This document shows positions 35,281 to 47,282 of a stretch of DNA of 64,000 nucleotides, piece after piece. Source of the stretch: Acestrorhynchus altus (Eukaryota > Chordata > Actinopteri > Characiformes > Acestrorhynchidae). Position 1 is the stretch's first letter. Each line of letters opens with the position of its first letter. The DNA lies in contig CM067508.1 in NCBI GenBank assembly GCA_034509495.1, positions 25,328,652 through 25,392,651 on the forward strand, written 5' to 3'. The notes beneath the pieces are model-generated. The model searched no databases. It was given only the letters and a program-made list of their open reading frames with translations, and had not been told where the DNA came from. Made by a program: the position numbers and the translations under genes.

Positions 35281-36643
35281 TACCATACAGACACCGGCAC
35301 CAGAATGAAATGTAGACCGACTGCACACTGTAATCAACTTTCAAACTGCTGAAGGAACGTTCTGCAACATGTGCAGTTCTTTAAGTGCTTCTTCTGACTG
35401 GCCATCAATGTCAATTAAGTTCTGCCAAGTGAAAAGCAGACATTAGATGTTAACTGTAGCTGATGCACAGTGGCCTCAATTGCTGGCGATCTTAAAACTC
35501 CAAAAGCAGCAGAAATACTCTTTTTAAACAATGCACAATGATATTCCATTTGTGGCAGCTTGGAGAAGAAAATGGAGAGCTGCACTGGCAGTTAGGGAGA
35601 GTCTTTTTATCCCTTTGCCAAGTATGTGTCATCACCCAGCGTCAACGTCTGAAAGGGCCACAGTCATATTTTGAGCATGCCTACAGGGAGGCCCTATGGT
35701 CCGGCCACTCAGCCTTCCTCCCCGAGCCTTTGTCTACAGTTTCTTCCCATGAGAATGCCAGTGGGTCAATAATGGAATACCTTCTCTCTTCCCTCTTCCC
35801 TAATGGCACTTACAGGAATTCTCAAGCACTGCTGCTTTATTATCTGAAGAACAATTAAGCTCCATTTAGTAAGAAATGAAGGCCTCAAAAATGAACAGAT
35901 TTCAACATTCAGGAGCTCAACTCTAAAAAGAAGAAAGGCAACAATGAACACAAGCAGACCATCATCACTACAGTCCCTGGACATCTTGACATCTCCCCAG
36001 CTCTCAAGGCACTCTTTTCATGATAAGAATGCAAGAACAAAGATGTTCCATGTAGCACAATGAGGCTTCAAAAGGAAGGACCCGTCCTTGAGGAATGCTC
36101 CATTCTTCAACCTTTCCAACACAGAAAGCATCCGGCAGCAGAGAGGATACATCCTTCTCTTGAATCGTGATCAAATCCCACACATCCATTTAAAAAGGAG
36201 GGACTGGAGGTAAACTAACTACTCTGAAGTTCCATTAGTGCATTCCAGTTCTACGGCTGTGGAGCCCCTGATTGCAAAGCAAGGGGAGCCAGAGCCCATA
36301 ACACAATCTCTCTCAGGACGAGGACATTACCATATGCAGATCAGGTGAGATGTCAGCCCTCATCATGTGGTCTTTCAATTTGAGGAAACAAAAGCAATCT
36401 GCATACATAAATTATTCATCTACCAGAATGTTATGGAGATGAAGAGCAAGCTAGAGGGTGATTCTGCAAACCGCAACATTACAGATCACTTCATCACAGG
36501 GGAAAAAGTCTAAATCACTAAAACGCTCCATGTTGTTCCTGAAAACGAGCTCCACTCAATGATGCTGTAATGAGAGGCAGTCTAGAAATCAATTATCCAG
36601 TTCAATAGTTTAAAATCTACTTCAGGATAGACCACTTCAATTT
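35281..36643. other. Intronic stretch without recognised repeats
   Basis: Two open frames (35538-35858 +; 36004-36189 -) have no recognisable family. The part 36320-36440 has ATATGCAGATCAGG and CTGCATACATAAATTATTCAT, which look like POU/homeodomain-type sites. Confidence 0.4.
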
Positions 36644-36708
36644 AAGAAAGACAGAAAGACAGACAGAAAGACAGACAGAAAGAAAGACAAAGACAAAGAC
36701 AAAGACAA

Positions 36709-36751
<43 letters not shown>

Positions 36752-36912
36752 AAGAAAGACAGAAAGAAAAAAAAAGAAAGACAGAAAGAAAGAAAGAAAG
36801 AAAAGACAGAAAGAAAGAAAAGACAGAAAAGACAAGAAAGAAAGAAAGAAAGAAAGAAAGGAAGAAAGAAAGACAGACAGAAAGAATAGACAGAAAGACA
36901 GACAGAAAAGAC

Positions 36913-36943
<31 letters not shown>

Positions 36944-36945
36944 AT
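36644..36945. repeat. (AGAC)n/(AGAA)n compound polypurine tract, about 300 bp
   Basis: Almost every base on the plus strand is A, G or the C of AGAC. Blocks of AAAGAC, AGAC and AAAG alternate. The three Phe/Leu/Ser/Cys-rich frames on the minus strand are artefacts. Confidence 0.95.
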
Positions 36946-37472
36946 ATAAACAGAGTATAAACATTCACACACATACAAAGGTGGGGCAGTTTTGTCTGTT
37001 ATAACTGTTGTTAATTGATGGAATAACTACGTAACTTCACTGTAAAACCTAATTCACTTCTTAATAATTGGGATCACTTAAGCTGATGAATCCAAATAAA
37101 CCCAGAAATTCAACACAGCCATATTTTTTACGTGTTCTTTTGGCGGAGAAAAACTAATTTGTTTCGATCAAATATGTTGACCTTTAATTCCCACTGGATC
37201 CGTCTACGAGCACTGCGGGCAGGTCTTCTCCCTTCACCTAACCCGAGTGTGTAGTCATTCACCTGGACTACCTTCCCCTATGAGTGTGATGGATACAGTA
37301 TAGTACTGGCTGGGCTGTGAGAGAGTGCAGCAGTATGATGGTTCGCTTGATACACCATTTACAATTGTTTCCCCAAACTGTGAAACGTGGTGTGCAACAA
37401 AAATGTAGAACAAAACTTAGCATTGTCTAACGCTGACGAATCAACACAAACGCGTAGCTACTGACAGTAGGC
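36946..37472. other. Intronic stretch without recognised features
   Basis: No repeat or exon recognised. Confidence 0.5.
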
Positions 37473-37697
37473 TAGTACTCCTACTACTCCTACTACTCCT
37501 ACTACTCCTAGTACTCCTACTACTCCTAGTACTCCTACTACTCCTACTACTCCTACTACTCCTAGTACTCCTACTACTCCTACTACTCCTACTACTCCTA
37601 CTACTCCTAGTACTCCTAGTACTCCTAGTACTCCTACTACTCCTACTACTCCTAGTACTCCTAGTACTCCTAGTACTCCTAGTACTCCAAGTAGTCC
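37473..37697. repeat. 9-bp minisatellite TACTACTCC / TAGTACTCC
   Basis: About 24 units of 9 bp in which TACTACTCC and TAGTACTCC alternate irregularly, with a degraded right end (TACTCCAAGTAGTCCAAGG). It gives Arg-Ser-Thr/Ser and Gly-Val-Leu/Val frames on the minus strand that are not genes. Confidence 0.95.
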
Positions 37698-38860
37698 AAG
37701 GACACCTGGGCTGTTTTTGCAGATGCCTGATTTCAAATGCACTGCTACGGTCAGGGTGATTATTCATTACACAGACAGTACAAGACAATCCATTACGTGG
37801 TGGCTACAGGAAAGCGAGGCACTCACGAGTGCAAGAGATAAACAATATAAATAATAAAGATCTTAAAAGTAGTGGAGTATTTACACCAATTACAAATAAA
37901 AAGATGTATTTCACATGGAAATGCTGCATATTGGTGATAAAATATTTACATTCCGTAAATGTGTAGGTGTGTTATTAATGACACAATAAAGGTCACCACA
38001 CCTTGATGCTCCATCGTTCCTTTACGATTTATACGTTTCATTTTTTCATTTTCTTTCCGTCCTCCTCCCTCATTCTCCCATCCCTTTCCAATTTCTCCAG
38101 CATAGACAGCCCTTTATCAGCAGTTGTCCTAAGCTTTTCATCCGCAGCTATGAATCAATCTCATTCTAATGGTAAAATCAATGAAAGCGCAGACCCTATT
38201 TAAGCGATATCAACTAAAAGATAGAGGGAAAAAAAAAATCTCAACACACTGAGTGCCTCTCTCAGCTTATAGGAAATTAGTCTCAGGCTGAAGATATCAC
38301 CTCATTTTGTTACAGCATGCCAAGTCTCCTGGGGAAAATTCAGAGCCTTTGGGTCATTACCCCAAATCCTGTTATTCCACAGTAAAGCTATGTATCAGCT
38401 TTGAACAATGGAGCTGCTGAAGCTCATATCAGAAGCTTTGGTGCGACTGTGACAAGAATGGGTGATTTTAGTGCATTCGATGGTCCGGCGTGCTCAGGTT
38501 CGTTATCATGCCATATGAGTGCGAATGACACCACTACTGTAGCATACTACCACTCAATTTCCCAGACTCGGGATCGGGGCCTTCGAGAGTTACATGTACA
38601 CCTGAAATAACTGTGCTGAAGGTGTGCTGTGTGTATATGGTGTGTAATGTTTGTTAGAGGGTAAAATGGGAGGCAATGTTTCCAGAATAACATTATTTTC
38701 AGAACACAGTTGTTTCTTCCTGGATTAGATGCTAAATGATTCATGCACAGTGCACTAGATTTCATTCATTATGATCTTAATTACTACATTATTAGATGAG
38801 AAATAATTGCATTGTTAGTTGTAATTATATAAACCAGCCATTAGGGGTGTAATTTGTGCA
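37698..38860. other. Intronic stretch without recognised features
   Basis: No repeat or exon recognised. Confidence 0.5.
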
Positions 38861-39003
38861 CTTCTGGTGCCGGTCCCGGATAAATGGTGAGGGTTGTTTC
38901 GGGAAGGGCATCCCGCGTAAAACTTGTGCCAAAACTGAAATGCGGATCAGGCAGATGGTGCGCTGTGGCGACCCCTAAAGGGAGCAGCCGAAAGAAGAAG
39001 AAG
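38861..39003 (+). repeat. Non-LTR retrotransposon 3' end with (GAA)n tail
   Basis: CTTCTGGTGCCGGTCCCGGA ... AGGGCATCCCGCGTAAAACT ... GCTGTGGCGACCCCTAAAGGG ... GCAGCCGAAAGAAGAAGAAG is a 3' terminus very common in fish genomes. Only the tail is present, as expected for 5'-truncated insertion. I leave the LINE clade open. Confidence 0.75.
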
Positions 39004-39069
39004 CAGCAGCTGTAATTATGTACAATAAATTATTATACAACACTGTATAATAATAGTAATTTTAATCAT

Positions 39070-39331
39070 TTGACCCACTGTGTTGTACACACACGGGAAT
39101 TAGACCTCCACATTTTACCCATCCACACACAGTGATGCACACATACGCACCAGTGACTTCACACACCAGGGGGCAGTGAGCACACATGCCCGGAACGGTG
39201 GGCAGCTCAGCGCCCAGGGAGCAGCAGGGAGTTCAGTGCCTTGCTCAAAGACACTTCAGTCATGCCCTCCCAGTTCAGGGATTCTTCCAGTCACAAGGTT
39301 CCCTAACCACCAGGCCACGGCTGCTCCCTAA
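39070..39331 (-). repeat. tRNA-derived SINE, inverted copy of the 10362 family
   Basis: On the minus strand it opens GGGAGCAGCCGTGGCCTGGTGGTTAGGGAACCTTGTGACTGGAAG, a clear A-box region, and runs through GCCCTTGAGC-type B-box surroundings to ATGGGTAAAATGTGGAGGTC. It is better preserved than the 10362 copy at its 5' end. Confidence 0.8.
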
Positions 39332-39399
39332 CCACCCTGTTATGCAAACTCTTCAGCTCTGTATATCTACACATTTGCTGGAATCTGTGGAAAAGAGGC

Positions 39400-39720
39400 C
39401 CATACCCAGTTGCTCTAGAACCCAACATGAGATACAGTCAGCCAATGGCGATATACAGGTTCCGTATGCAATCCCGTGGCACATTTGCCCACAAATATTT
39501 CAGCTTGACCAAGGAAGTGTTGCAATCTGTTGGGAGACATTCCTACGAAACCCTTGCTATGTGTGAGTGAGCATTCTCCTGCTGAAAACGTCCCCACAGG
39601 ATGTCCTGCACATAAACATATGAGCTGCTAGTGTCCCTTATATCGCTTCTAGCAGTGACCGACTATGGTATGTGATGGTTCTCCAGATCATCACACCAGC
39701 AGTTAGAACAGTGTCACTCC
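39400..39720 (-). mobile_element. Tc1-like transposase relic, catalytic region
   Basis: The minus strand reads AGVMIW at 39681-39702 (family: AGVMVWG). Near 39590-39550 it reads RFQQENAHSHIARVS, a stop, then ECLPT, where the family has FQQDNARPHTAR. Next comes IATLPWSS in place of LPWPARSPDLSPIEH. The catalytic Asp is changed to Glu and stops interrupt the frame. The relic may extend to about 39900. Confidence 0.8.
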
Positions 39721-39960
39721 ACAACAAAGGCAGGACTGAAGCTCTAAGCACAAGGCCTATTCAAACCAAAAACAGAAACAGAACTGGATTCAATGGTAAA
39801 GACAATACAGTTGCAGTTGGTAGTAGCCAGCAGTCCACAGTCTGTTTGCCATGTGTGCGTGACCTTGTGTAGCCACTTTCCCAACACCTCCTTAAAGCTT
39901 AGTCAGAACATTTGAGATGGTGGGCAATTTGTGAAACAACCGTTCTGCTTTACTAAAGTC

Positions 39961-42900
39961 TGTAAACTGGGCAAATTGGGCTAAAATTAGCATATGACAG
40001 CCTTATAAAGGACAGTGGGGGAAGCACTTTTACGCACCCGTGTTCGGACCCGCTGTCTAATCAGACCACAGCTGTAATAAATAACTGCATGTTGAGTTTT
40101 GGAGCAGTCTGGGTGTGTTTGTTGCAAATGATCATATAATCTTCATAGTAACACAAGGTACATTTTCAACTATTACTTGAGACAACAGTACAGAGATTGC
40201 AAAGTATTGCATGACGTCAAACTCCATATTCCTCTTGATTCCACCAACTGCAGAAACACTTTTCCATCCATTTTAGGCATCTGTTAACCAGTGTTGTGCA
40301 GCTTTTTTGAGCTTGGCTCAGCCAATCAGGATATAGCTCAACTTCCATCCTCGCCGGGCAGGAGTTATAAATGCTGTGGAGGAATGTTGCTGTGGGACGC
40401 CACACTGTTGCATCATTAACATTTCAGTAGAGATTACACAGCCCTGATTGATGATTGTGTCCTGCTCTCCTCCTCCTCATCTGCTTCAGTCTTTCTGCTG
40501 GCCACTGTACATAGCAACAGAACATGACCTGAAGAAACATCTCTAATTATGGAGCACAAACAGGATAGACAAGAGCAACCAGGAGGAGATGGCCTTCAAA
40601 TCCCGGAAAGAAATGCACGGCCTCTGGTTAATAATCAGTCTGACATGGTGGAGCTGTGAGCAGAATGTAATGTTCATGCTCTGTCTGTGGACTGTGTGTA
40701 AGCCGTTACACCAATAACAGGTGTGAAGCCAATTAAACATGCCCAAGCAAGACAGGCTGAGTGATTTGCACCAACGTAACAGCATCCCATAAATCCCTAC
40801 TCTGTTACAGTCTCAACAAGTTAGTACATATGTTTGTCTGTTTCACTGACTCTGTCTGGAATATTTATTCTAAATGCTGGTTCCACTGGAGTCTAGGATG
40901 GGAGTTGTGGAAATTCACAATGGAACTTGTGGATTTTGATCCCCACTGCTCTATACAAAGGCACATGTTCTACAGAAAGCAGAATGTTTAGAACGATCTC
41001 GGTCAGAGAAGGGTCCAGAATGCAGCTTTAAATTGGGTATTTATTTACATGCTTATTAGCTCTTAAACGATAAGAACTGTGCACACAGTCTTATTCTCAA
41101 CACACCGTTCACTGACTGTGGGAGGCGATATGAGCAACAGTCAGGCCTTCATCCATAATAGCTTATTATCAGCTTTAAAGCACTTCACAAATCGGCCTCA
41201 TTGACTGCTTCAGAATGCGGATGGGATCCATCCTGACAATTAGTTTAATCTGCCAAATATTTCATGCTTGGTGAATCTTCCTCAGAAGACCAAGAAGCTC
41301 TCTCGCACTCTCTCGTGCACTCTCTTTCTCTCCCACACTTTTCCTTTAACCTAAGGTCTGACCCAGGTCTGAAAGCACAGCCCACTCGCTGGCCCCTACA
41401 CACAGGCCTCTCAACAGGAGGTGTTTTGTCATGCTGCTGGCCGCTCTGGCCAGGGTGCAATAAATTAGCCAGACTTTGTTCCTGCATGTGTAGAGCTTCT
41501 TCGCTTCCTGTGGAGAGACAGAGAGGGCCGTCAGGCCGTCCTGCTTGCGTGAGAGGCCCATCCTGACCACCAGTGGGCTGCTTTATCACTTGGGGAGGGT
41601 CTTGTTGACCTGCCGGCGCACAAGTGGAGAGAAACGAGGAGACAGACAGTAGATGAATGAGAACAGGCCAGAAGAATGCAGGGGTCTGGCTGAGAGGAAC
41701 ATGTGGCACTGGGATGGGAATGCATCGCCTGAGCTCCAAAACAACTGGGGAGAACTTCTGCTTTTTACACAAACACAGATGAGATGCAAGCACCCTCAAA
41801 CGGAGGCTTGTTTTTACAATAAAACTGTTTGTATGGAGGCAGGGATGTCATTGATGATCTTGGATGATGGATGTCTTAATAGTGGGGAGCCTGGAAGCAA
41901 GAGACGTGCAGTACAGTCAGGCAGGATTTCTATTGGACAACGTTACAATACAATCAGCCTATTCTTGTTTATTGTTACATTTGTTTAAGCTGGAGCTCGA
42001 TGAGCACCTTTTAAGGCCGCTATAGCTGACTTTGCGTTTGCCACTGAACCACCAAATCCCAAGCTGAAGCCACGTGGCAGATGTTGTGCAGTTGTGGGCT
42101 GGAGTGCCTGCATGAGGCACAGGGCTAATTTATGAGGCATAACTAGCAAACAGGATGGGCCAGGCTGTAGCACGCCACCCGTCAGCAAAGAGTAACCGCA
42201 GCTAAGAGCACAGACTTTAGTAGAGTGAATACCACTGGATCAATGATCCACAGCAGACAGTCTTCACTGAAACATTAATGATGCAAAGCTATAACCTACC
42301 CGCATTACCAGACGCACCAACATCCTCAACAAAAACGACTCCAAACAGGTTCTCTGACTGGAAAAGTCAGCTACACATCGGTTCCATCATCAGAAGTTCG
42401 CTGGCTCCCTGGTGATGCCACAGCCATCCATGCAGTCCCAAACTATTACCAGTTTGTTAAGTGGAACCATTAGTAAAAGTAACAAGGTTTCCAGCAGGGA
42501 TACTTTATGACTTGCCTCAACTGAATTTGCAAGCTAATGTAAAACATACATGACATGAGACGCAATAGCTTATTATGTCTCAGTTTGGGATCCAAAATCT
42601 GCCATTTTTGGAAACAGGATGTGATCAAGGAGTATCTAACGTTTTTGGTCTGTGGTTGGACCAGTCCAGTAGTGCTCAACAACTCCTCATCATTGCCTTC
42701 CAGCGTGAAGAGTGCTGCTTTCTGCCTCCTATCTGCCTGCGCATTTCTGTGATGACATTGGTTTCTTTTTTCCTTTAAGAAGTCTTCATTAAAGGTAATC
42801 CTCCCATATATCTACAAATGCAGACATTATTTATTATTTGTGTTTATCCCTGCTGAACACATCCCAGGTAATTAACAAACCCTTCCCCAGTTGATGAGGG

Positions 42901-43556
42901 TGTGTTATAGCAGGAAATCGCGAAGGCTTGCAGGTCAGGAGCTCTCCAGGAACCACCGTATATCTGAAAAGGCTTACTTGCACAGGTCTCCCAAAGCTAA
43001 AGCCAATAAAAGAGGGCCTTCTCATGTTTCCCGACACATAGAATATAGCTGATTATGAGGCGATCCTCTGTATAGGATTCTGATTAGCCAGCCCTTTCTC
43101 AGAGCAATCCATCACCCCCAGGGCCAAGCCAGCAAATCAATCTAGGGAATGAGATTGCTCCCGAATGACCAGGTGAGATGGCCTGAAATTCATTCTTTCA
43201 TTCAAGCGTCAGTATGAACTCATCCTCTTTACAAGGACATTGCGCTGCGAGTGGAAATATGTGAAGACCAATGTCCAAGTGGACCAGTTACAGAATCCTC
43301 TTATTCAGGTAGCCATGTTGAAAATAATTGCAGGGGACATCAGGATTTTTTAAAATCATTTGTTTCACCCTTTATTGTATATTTCCACAAAGCATTTACA
43401 CACCATTTCTTTCTGTATAATTATGTTCCCAGCTCTGATTTGGCTGCAGGGACAAAGAAAGCAACCTTTGCTGATCTTGGCTGTTTTGACTGTGGTAGCA
43501 TCGCTTGATCCCATTTTGTCCTGGGTTGCTTCATCTGATGTCCAGTTATACAAGAG

Positions 43557-43557
<1 letters not shown>
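39961..43557. other. Long intronic stretch with no assigned exon
   Basis: The part 41245-41800 is richer in GC and CT and holds overlapping open frames on both strands, up to 184 codons, with no recognisable domain. Except for the short repeat at 42855-42960, no mobile element was identified. Confidence 0.45.
42855..42960. mobile_element. Fragment of the 4488-type inverted-repeat element
   Basis: AACACATCCCAGGTAATTAACAAACCC ... GAGGGTGTGTTATAGCAGGAAATCGCGAAGGCTTGCAGG ... GCTCTCCAGGAACC follows the same order of phrases as 4560-4650. The left end is missing. Confidence 0.5.

Positions 43558-43609
<52 letters not shown>
43558..43609. repeat. (AT)n microsatellite, about 52 bp
   Basis: Uninterrupted AT dinucleotides. 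A self-complementary tract of this length can extrude a cruciform. Confidence 0.97.
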
Positions 43610-43614
<5 letters not shown>

Positions 43615-43689
43615 CACCTAAAGTAGCTTCTCTCTGCACAATATGATTTATTTTACTCAATACGGGTTACACGGTACAGAGTGCATTAG

Positions 43690-43951
43690 CCGTATGATAT
43701 CCATATCCCAACTCTGGAACTCCTTACATAAGAAACATCAACTCACTTACAAACTTTAAATCTGCTCTCAAAACACACCTGTTTAGAATTGCCTTCTCTG
43801 TTATTTTTATTTTCTTATATTTTATCTTATTTGCTTCTTTTCTTATTATTTTAATTTTACTCTTGTACGGTGTCCGTGAGTGCCAGAAAGGCGCCTTTGA
43901 AATAAAATGCATTATTATATTATTATAATATTATATATTATTATTATTATA
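43690..43951 (+). repeat. LINE 3' end: last part of reverse-transcriptase ORF plus tail
   Basis: SQLWNSL is legible, then after a frameshift FKSALKTHLFRIAFSV. Both match the C-terminal end of fish non-LTR retrotransposon polymerases (family: LWNSLP...FKS-x-LKTHLF). A 3' part TGTACGGTGTCCGTGAGTGCCAGAAAGGCGCCTTTGAAATAAAATG and an (ATT)n tail follow. 5'-truncated and dead. Confidence 0.82.
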
Positions 43952-44780
43952 CACTTGTTTAAACCTGTTTAAACCAGCTCCACCGCTGTTTTTACAACAG
44001 TCCAATCTAAATGACAAATTCAGTGAAAGCTCATTTGTGGGAATACCAGTGTCTTGCTTGAAACTTGCTTGAAATTTTCTTTAAAATCATAGCAAATCAG
44101 CTTTTATCGATGCTGCGAGATGTCACCATGGTAACAAATGTTAACTACCACCAGGCAAAGGCCAAAGTGCCGACTTGATTTAAAAATTCCAGCAAAACTT
44201 CCACCCACTGCAGTCGTTATCTGCCGTACGCATCTGCTGCACACTTCTAAATATAACAGTCACTCATATCCCTCACTGCCTCTCACCTCGGCTCACACAA
44301 GAGCTTTTAAAAGACACGTAGCAAACATATAGAACACTAAAGCCTTTGGCAAACATCATGTATTTCCTCCTCTGCTGAGGCTGCTACTGTGCAACACTTC
44401 CTGTTCATTAATGAACTAGCTGGAGCACAAAGCACACTTCCATGTGTGATTCCACATGTGCTCGCATTAATTATGAAGGTTCGCAGGGGACCCTTCCACA
44501 GCGCCGCACAGTACGATCTCATTAGATAGATACACCAGAGCTGTGATCGCATATGTCTCACTCTTTCGCGCTCTCTCACACACAAATTACAGGCTGCCCA
44601 TTAGGAGTCTGGCTCCTAATTGAATTTACATATGTTGCCGACCCCGCTCTGGTGCCCTGTGAGCGAGTCCACAGCTGACCCTCAATGGTATGTACACGGG
44701 AAGACCCTAACCCTCTCCATGTGTGAGCACAAAATGTACTTGCTGATCACCAAGCAGTGTACGCCACATGGCAAAATGCC
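43952..44780. other. Intronic stretch without recognised features
   Basis: No repeat or exon recognised. ATTAATGAACTAG and GCATTAATTATGAAGG near 44409 and 44465 look like homeodomain-type sites, which is weak evidence on its own. Confidence 0.4.
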
Positions 44781-44850
44781 TTTTGCAGCATTTCTATTGC
44801 TCCAGTTATCATTTAAATGATTGTTTATTTGACACAATGCAAAGTAGAGA
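44781..44850 (+). repeat. Dispersed 'GCATTTCTATTGGTCC' repeat, copy 3
   Basis: TTTTGCAGCATTTCTATTGCTCC, then TATTTGACACAATGCAAAGTAGAG. The second half matches the TTTTGATACAATGTAAAAGAGA part of the copy at 63640, which shows the repeat is longer than its core. Confidence 0.6.
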
Positions 44851-45319
44851 AAAACAGACATTTGATTCACATCAAGAAAGTAGAGATACAAAATTACAAA
44901 ATTACAAAACTTATTTTATAAAATATTATCATATATTTATATTTTCAGCAAAAAAGGAAAACAATCTTTTGACGCAGTCGGCTTGTGACGTGCAACTGCC
45001 TCTCATTCCGTTCCACTTTAAAAGTTAATAGTGGAGGCCGTTATTCTAAGGTGGGCACCGAAGATGTGCTGCCTTTTCATATACTCACAGTTCACATGAC
45101 CGACAGCTGCTCAGTCTGTATGTTTTCACTGCAGCTCTGCGTCCAGACAGAATGATTTAATCATTACTGAAAAAAGTAACAGCATCAGTAGAACTGTGTT
45201 CCACGTTATTACTGTTAAACCTTTCATGATTACTTCACCAACCAATCAACAAATTAGCTGCCAATTCATTTAGTCCTCACTGTCAGTCGACTAAATCAAT
45301 CAGATGACGTATCCCTTAT
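44851..45319. other. Intronic stretch without recognised features
   Basis: No repeat or exon recognised. Confidence 0.5.
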
Positions 45320-45320
45320 G

Positions 45321-45346
<26 letters not shown>
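45320..45346. repeat. (TA)n microsatellite, about 27 bp
   Basis: Uninterrupted TA dinucleotides. Confidence 0.95.
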
Positions 45347-45352
<6 letters not shown>

Positions 45353-47111
45353 AGATAAGGCTGTTAGGAATTAGTGAGTTACATTTAGCACACTTCCACA
45401 ATACGCACTCCATCCCCTTTGAGGTGTGGGGTGGGGTGGGGTCTCCATCTCCATCTCCAAAATTGGGAGATGCACTGGATTGTGAGAGCAGGTGCAGGAT
45501 CAAGGCTTAATCATCCTCAAGGTCATTTGGCAGTGGAGCTTTTGGGTCCCTCTCCCAGCAAGTTGGAACTGGTTGCAAACTCTGGTTGTATTTTCTGCTC
45601 CCATTTGAACTTTCCCTCTACATTTGGACAGTCCAAGTGTGGTTAATGCTTGGATTCTCCAAGGGTCTTCTGGTAAGGTAGGTGGACCTCCCTCGGCGTA
45701 CACTCACTCAGTCTCATACACCTTGACTTACACAGTGTATAAATGCAAAACAGTCATAACATCACAATCATTATCAGTCAGGGACACTAGATCGCCAGCC
45801 TTAAACCGCCCTAGAGGAGTTCGTTATATCTTGGTGGGAAGTTAGTGGTTCGTAGCAAAGGAACTGACAAAAGACATTTCTAAACATCTAAAGATTAGAC
45901 AGATGTGCATTTGAAGAAAGGAATAAAATGAGCATTAATCCAAGTCCTTTATAGATCTTTATAGAAAAGGCAGGAATAAATGAACTAATTTTAATGAATT
46001 ATTGCTGCATTATAAAGCTAATTCAATTCATTTTATAAATATAATCAAATGAACTCATGAAAAACCTCTAAATAATACATCTCTAACTACAATGACAGAA
46101 ACAGATAGATGGAAATCAGTTTGATCTACTAGTTCTTAAGGCGTGACATTAAGTCAAGATCCAAAAATATCTTTATGGTTTTGCCCGACTCCCTCATCTC
46201 ACGCAACAGAAACACTAAACATGCCAAGAATGAAGCCAAACAGCCACTTAAGTGTTTTAAATGCTTTGTCTTCCACATGGTGTCGATTTGAATCGTTGCA
46301 AAGGAGCTCATTTACGCATTTTGGACTTTATAGTCGCCAACTCACAGAAACCACACGACCATCCGAGTAAGCAGTTGCATTTTACAGCCTTTTTTGATTT
46401 TGCAATTGATTTCTTTTTTCCCAGCACTGTTGGAGCACACAGTCAGATACACTCATTCTGCCTCAGAAGATCCTCTCAGCAGTTTACAGTACGAGAGAAT
46501 TATTCGCCACATAAATTGAACATATTTACACGACGACACAAAGACTCAAAACTTCCTTTTCCGTCCCAGAAATTCCTTAAACAAATCATACGGATTCAGT
46601 GACACAGAGCTTCCTGTCCTCCTATGTACATACTTGCAGTTGGCCACATGTAGGGGAAGCCCATCGACCACAAGCTAAACTCTTCTGCTCCCAGCCCTCA
46701 TCCTCCACACCGCCTCAGATGGATATGACCACTCTGGGCCAAGTCTCTGCGATCTCCACCGCCTGAATAATCAGCTCCGAGCAGCCAGCCCACAACGAAG
46801 GAATGAATGAATGAATATCTCAGGACAGATGGTCTCAGTGGCACACCTCACAGGAGGATGCTCATCAAATCCTCATCAGCATAATTATATATTTCTACAC
46901 TAAATGTGGAAACAACAACATTAATACACGGCCCATTGCTGATCTACAAGGAGAAAAAGCCACAGATGAAACCTGCAGGTCTGACTGTGGAAACAAAAGA
47001 CAATAAAAATCATTTGTTGGAAAAACATTTGAGGAACGGAGCTGTTTGAGTTTTGGATGAGGACTAAGGGTTCCAGAAAAGTAAGATTGATGATGGAGTA
47101 TGCACTGCAGA
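45347..47111. other. Intronic stretch without recognised features
   Basis: A GTGGGGTGGGGTGGGG run near 45426-45440 and a small (GAAT)n at 46799-46815. No exon recognised. Confidence 0.5.
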
Positions 47112-47282
47112 GGGTTCTATAAAGAACATTCTGGGTCTTACATTAGTCTAACAACATAACAGTTGTCCTATATAGAACCCTCTACAGCACATTATCCATT
47201 CATCTGAAGAACTTTAACAAGCTGCAAAGAACCCTTTAATCATGCAAAGGGTTCCTCAAGAGTTCGTGGTTCGGAAGAACTC
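47112..47282. mobile_element. 'agggttctataaagaac' fish MITE
   Basis: AGGGTTCTATAAAGAACATTC ... TATATAGAACCCTCTACAGCAC ... CAAAGAACCCTTTAATCATG ... AAAGGGTTCCTCAAGAG is the full set of phrases of a widespread short fish element made of AAGAACC/GGTTCTT units. Better preserved than 6949-7165. Confidence 0.72.

Noticed and set aside
35538..35858. 106-codon open frame, plus strand, as a possible exon
   Set aside because: No similarity to TMTC2 or another family, and it is on the strand opposite to the gene.
36617..36978. Three overlapping Phe/Leu/Ser-rich frames, minus strand
   Set aside because: Products of the AGAC/AGAA polypurine repeat.
41245..41799. Longest simple open frame apart from the tmtc2 exon frame, 184 codons, minus strand
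   Set aside because: Several frames on both strands are open here at once, which points to base composition. The translation is Pro/Ser/Arg-rich with no domain, and no splice or promoter context was seen.
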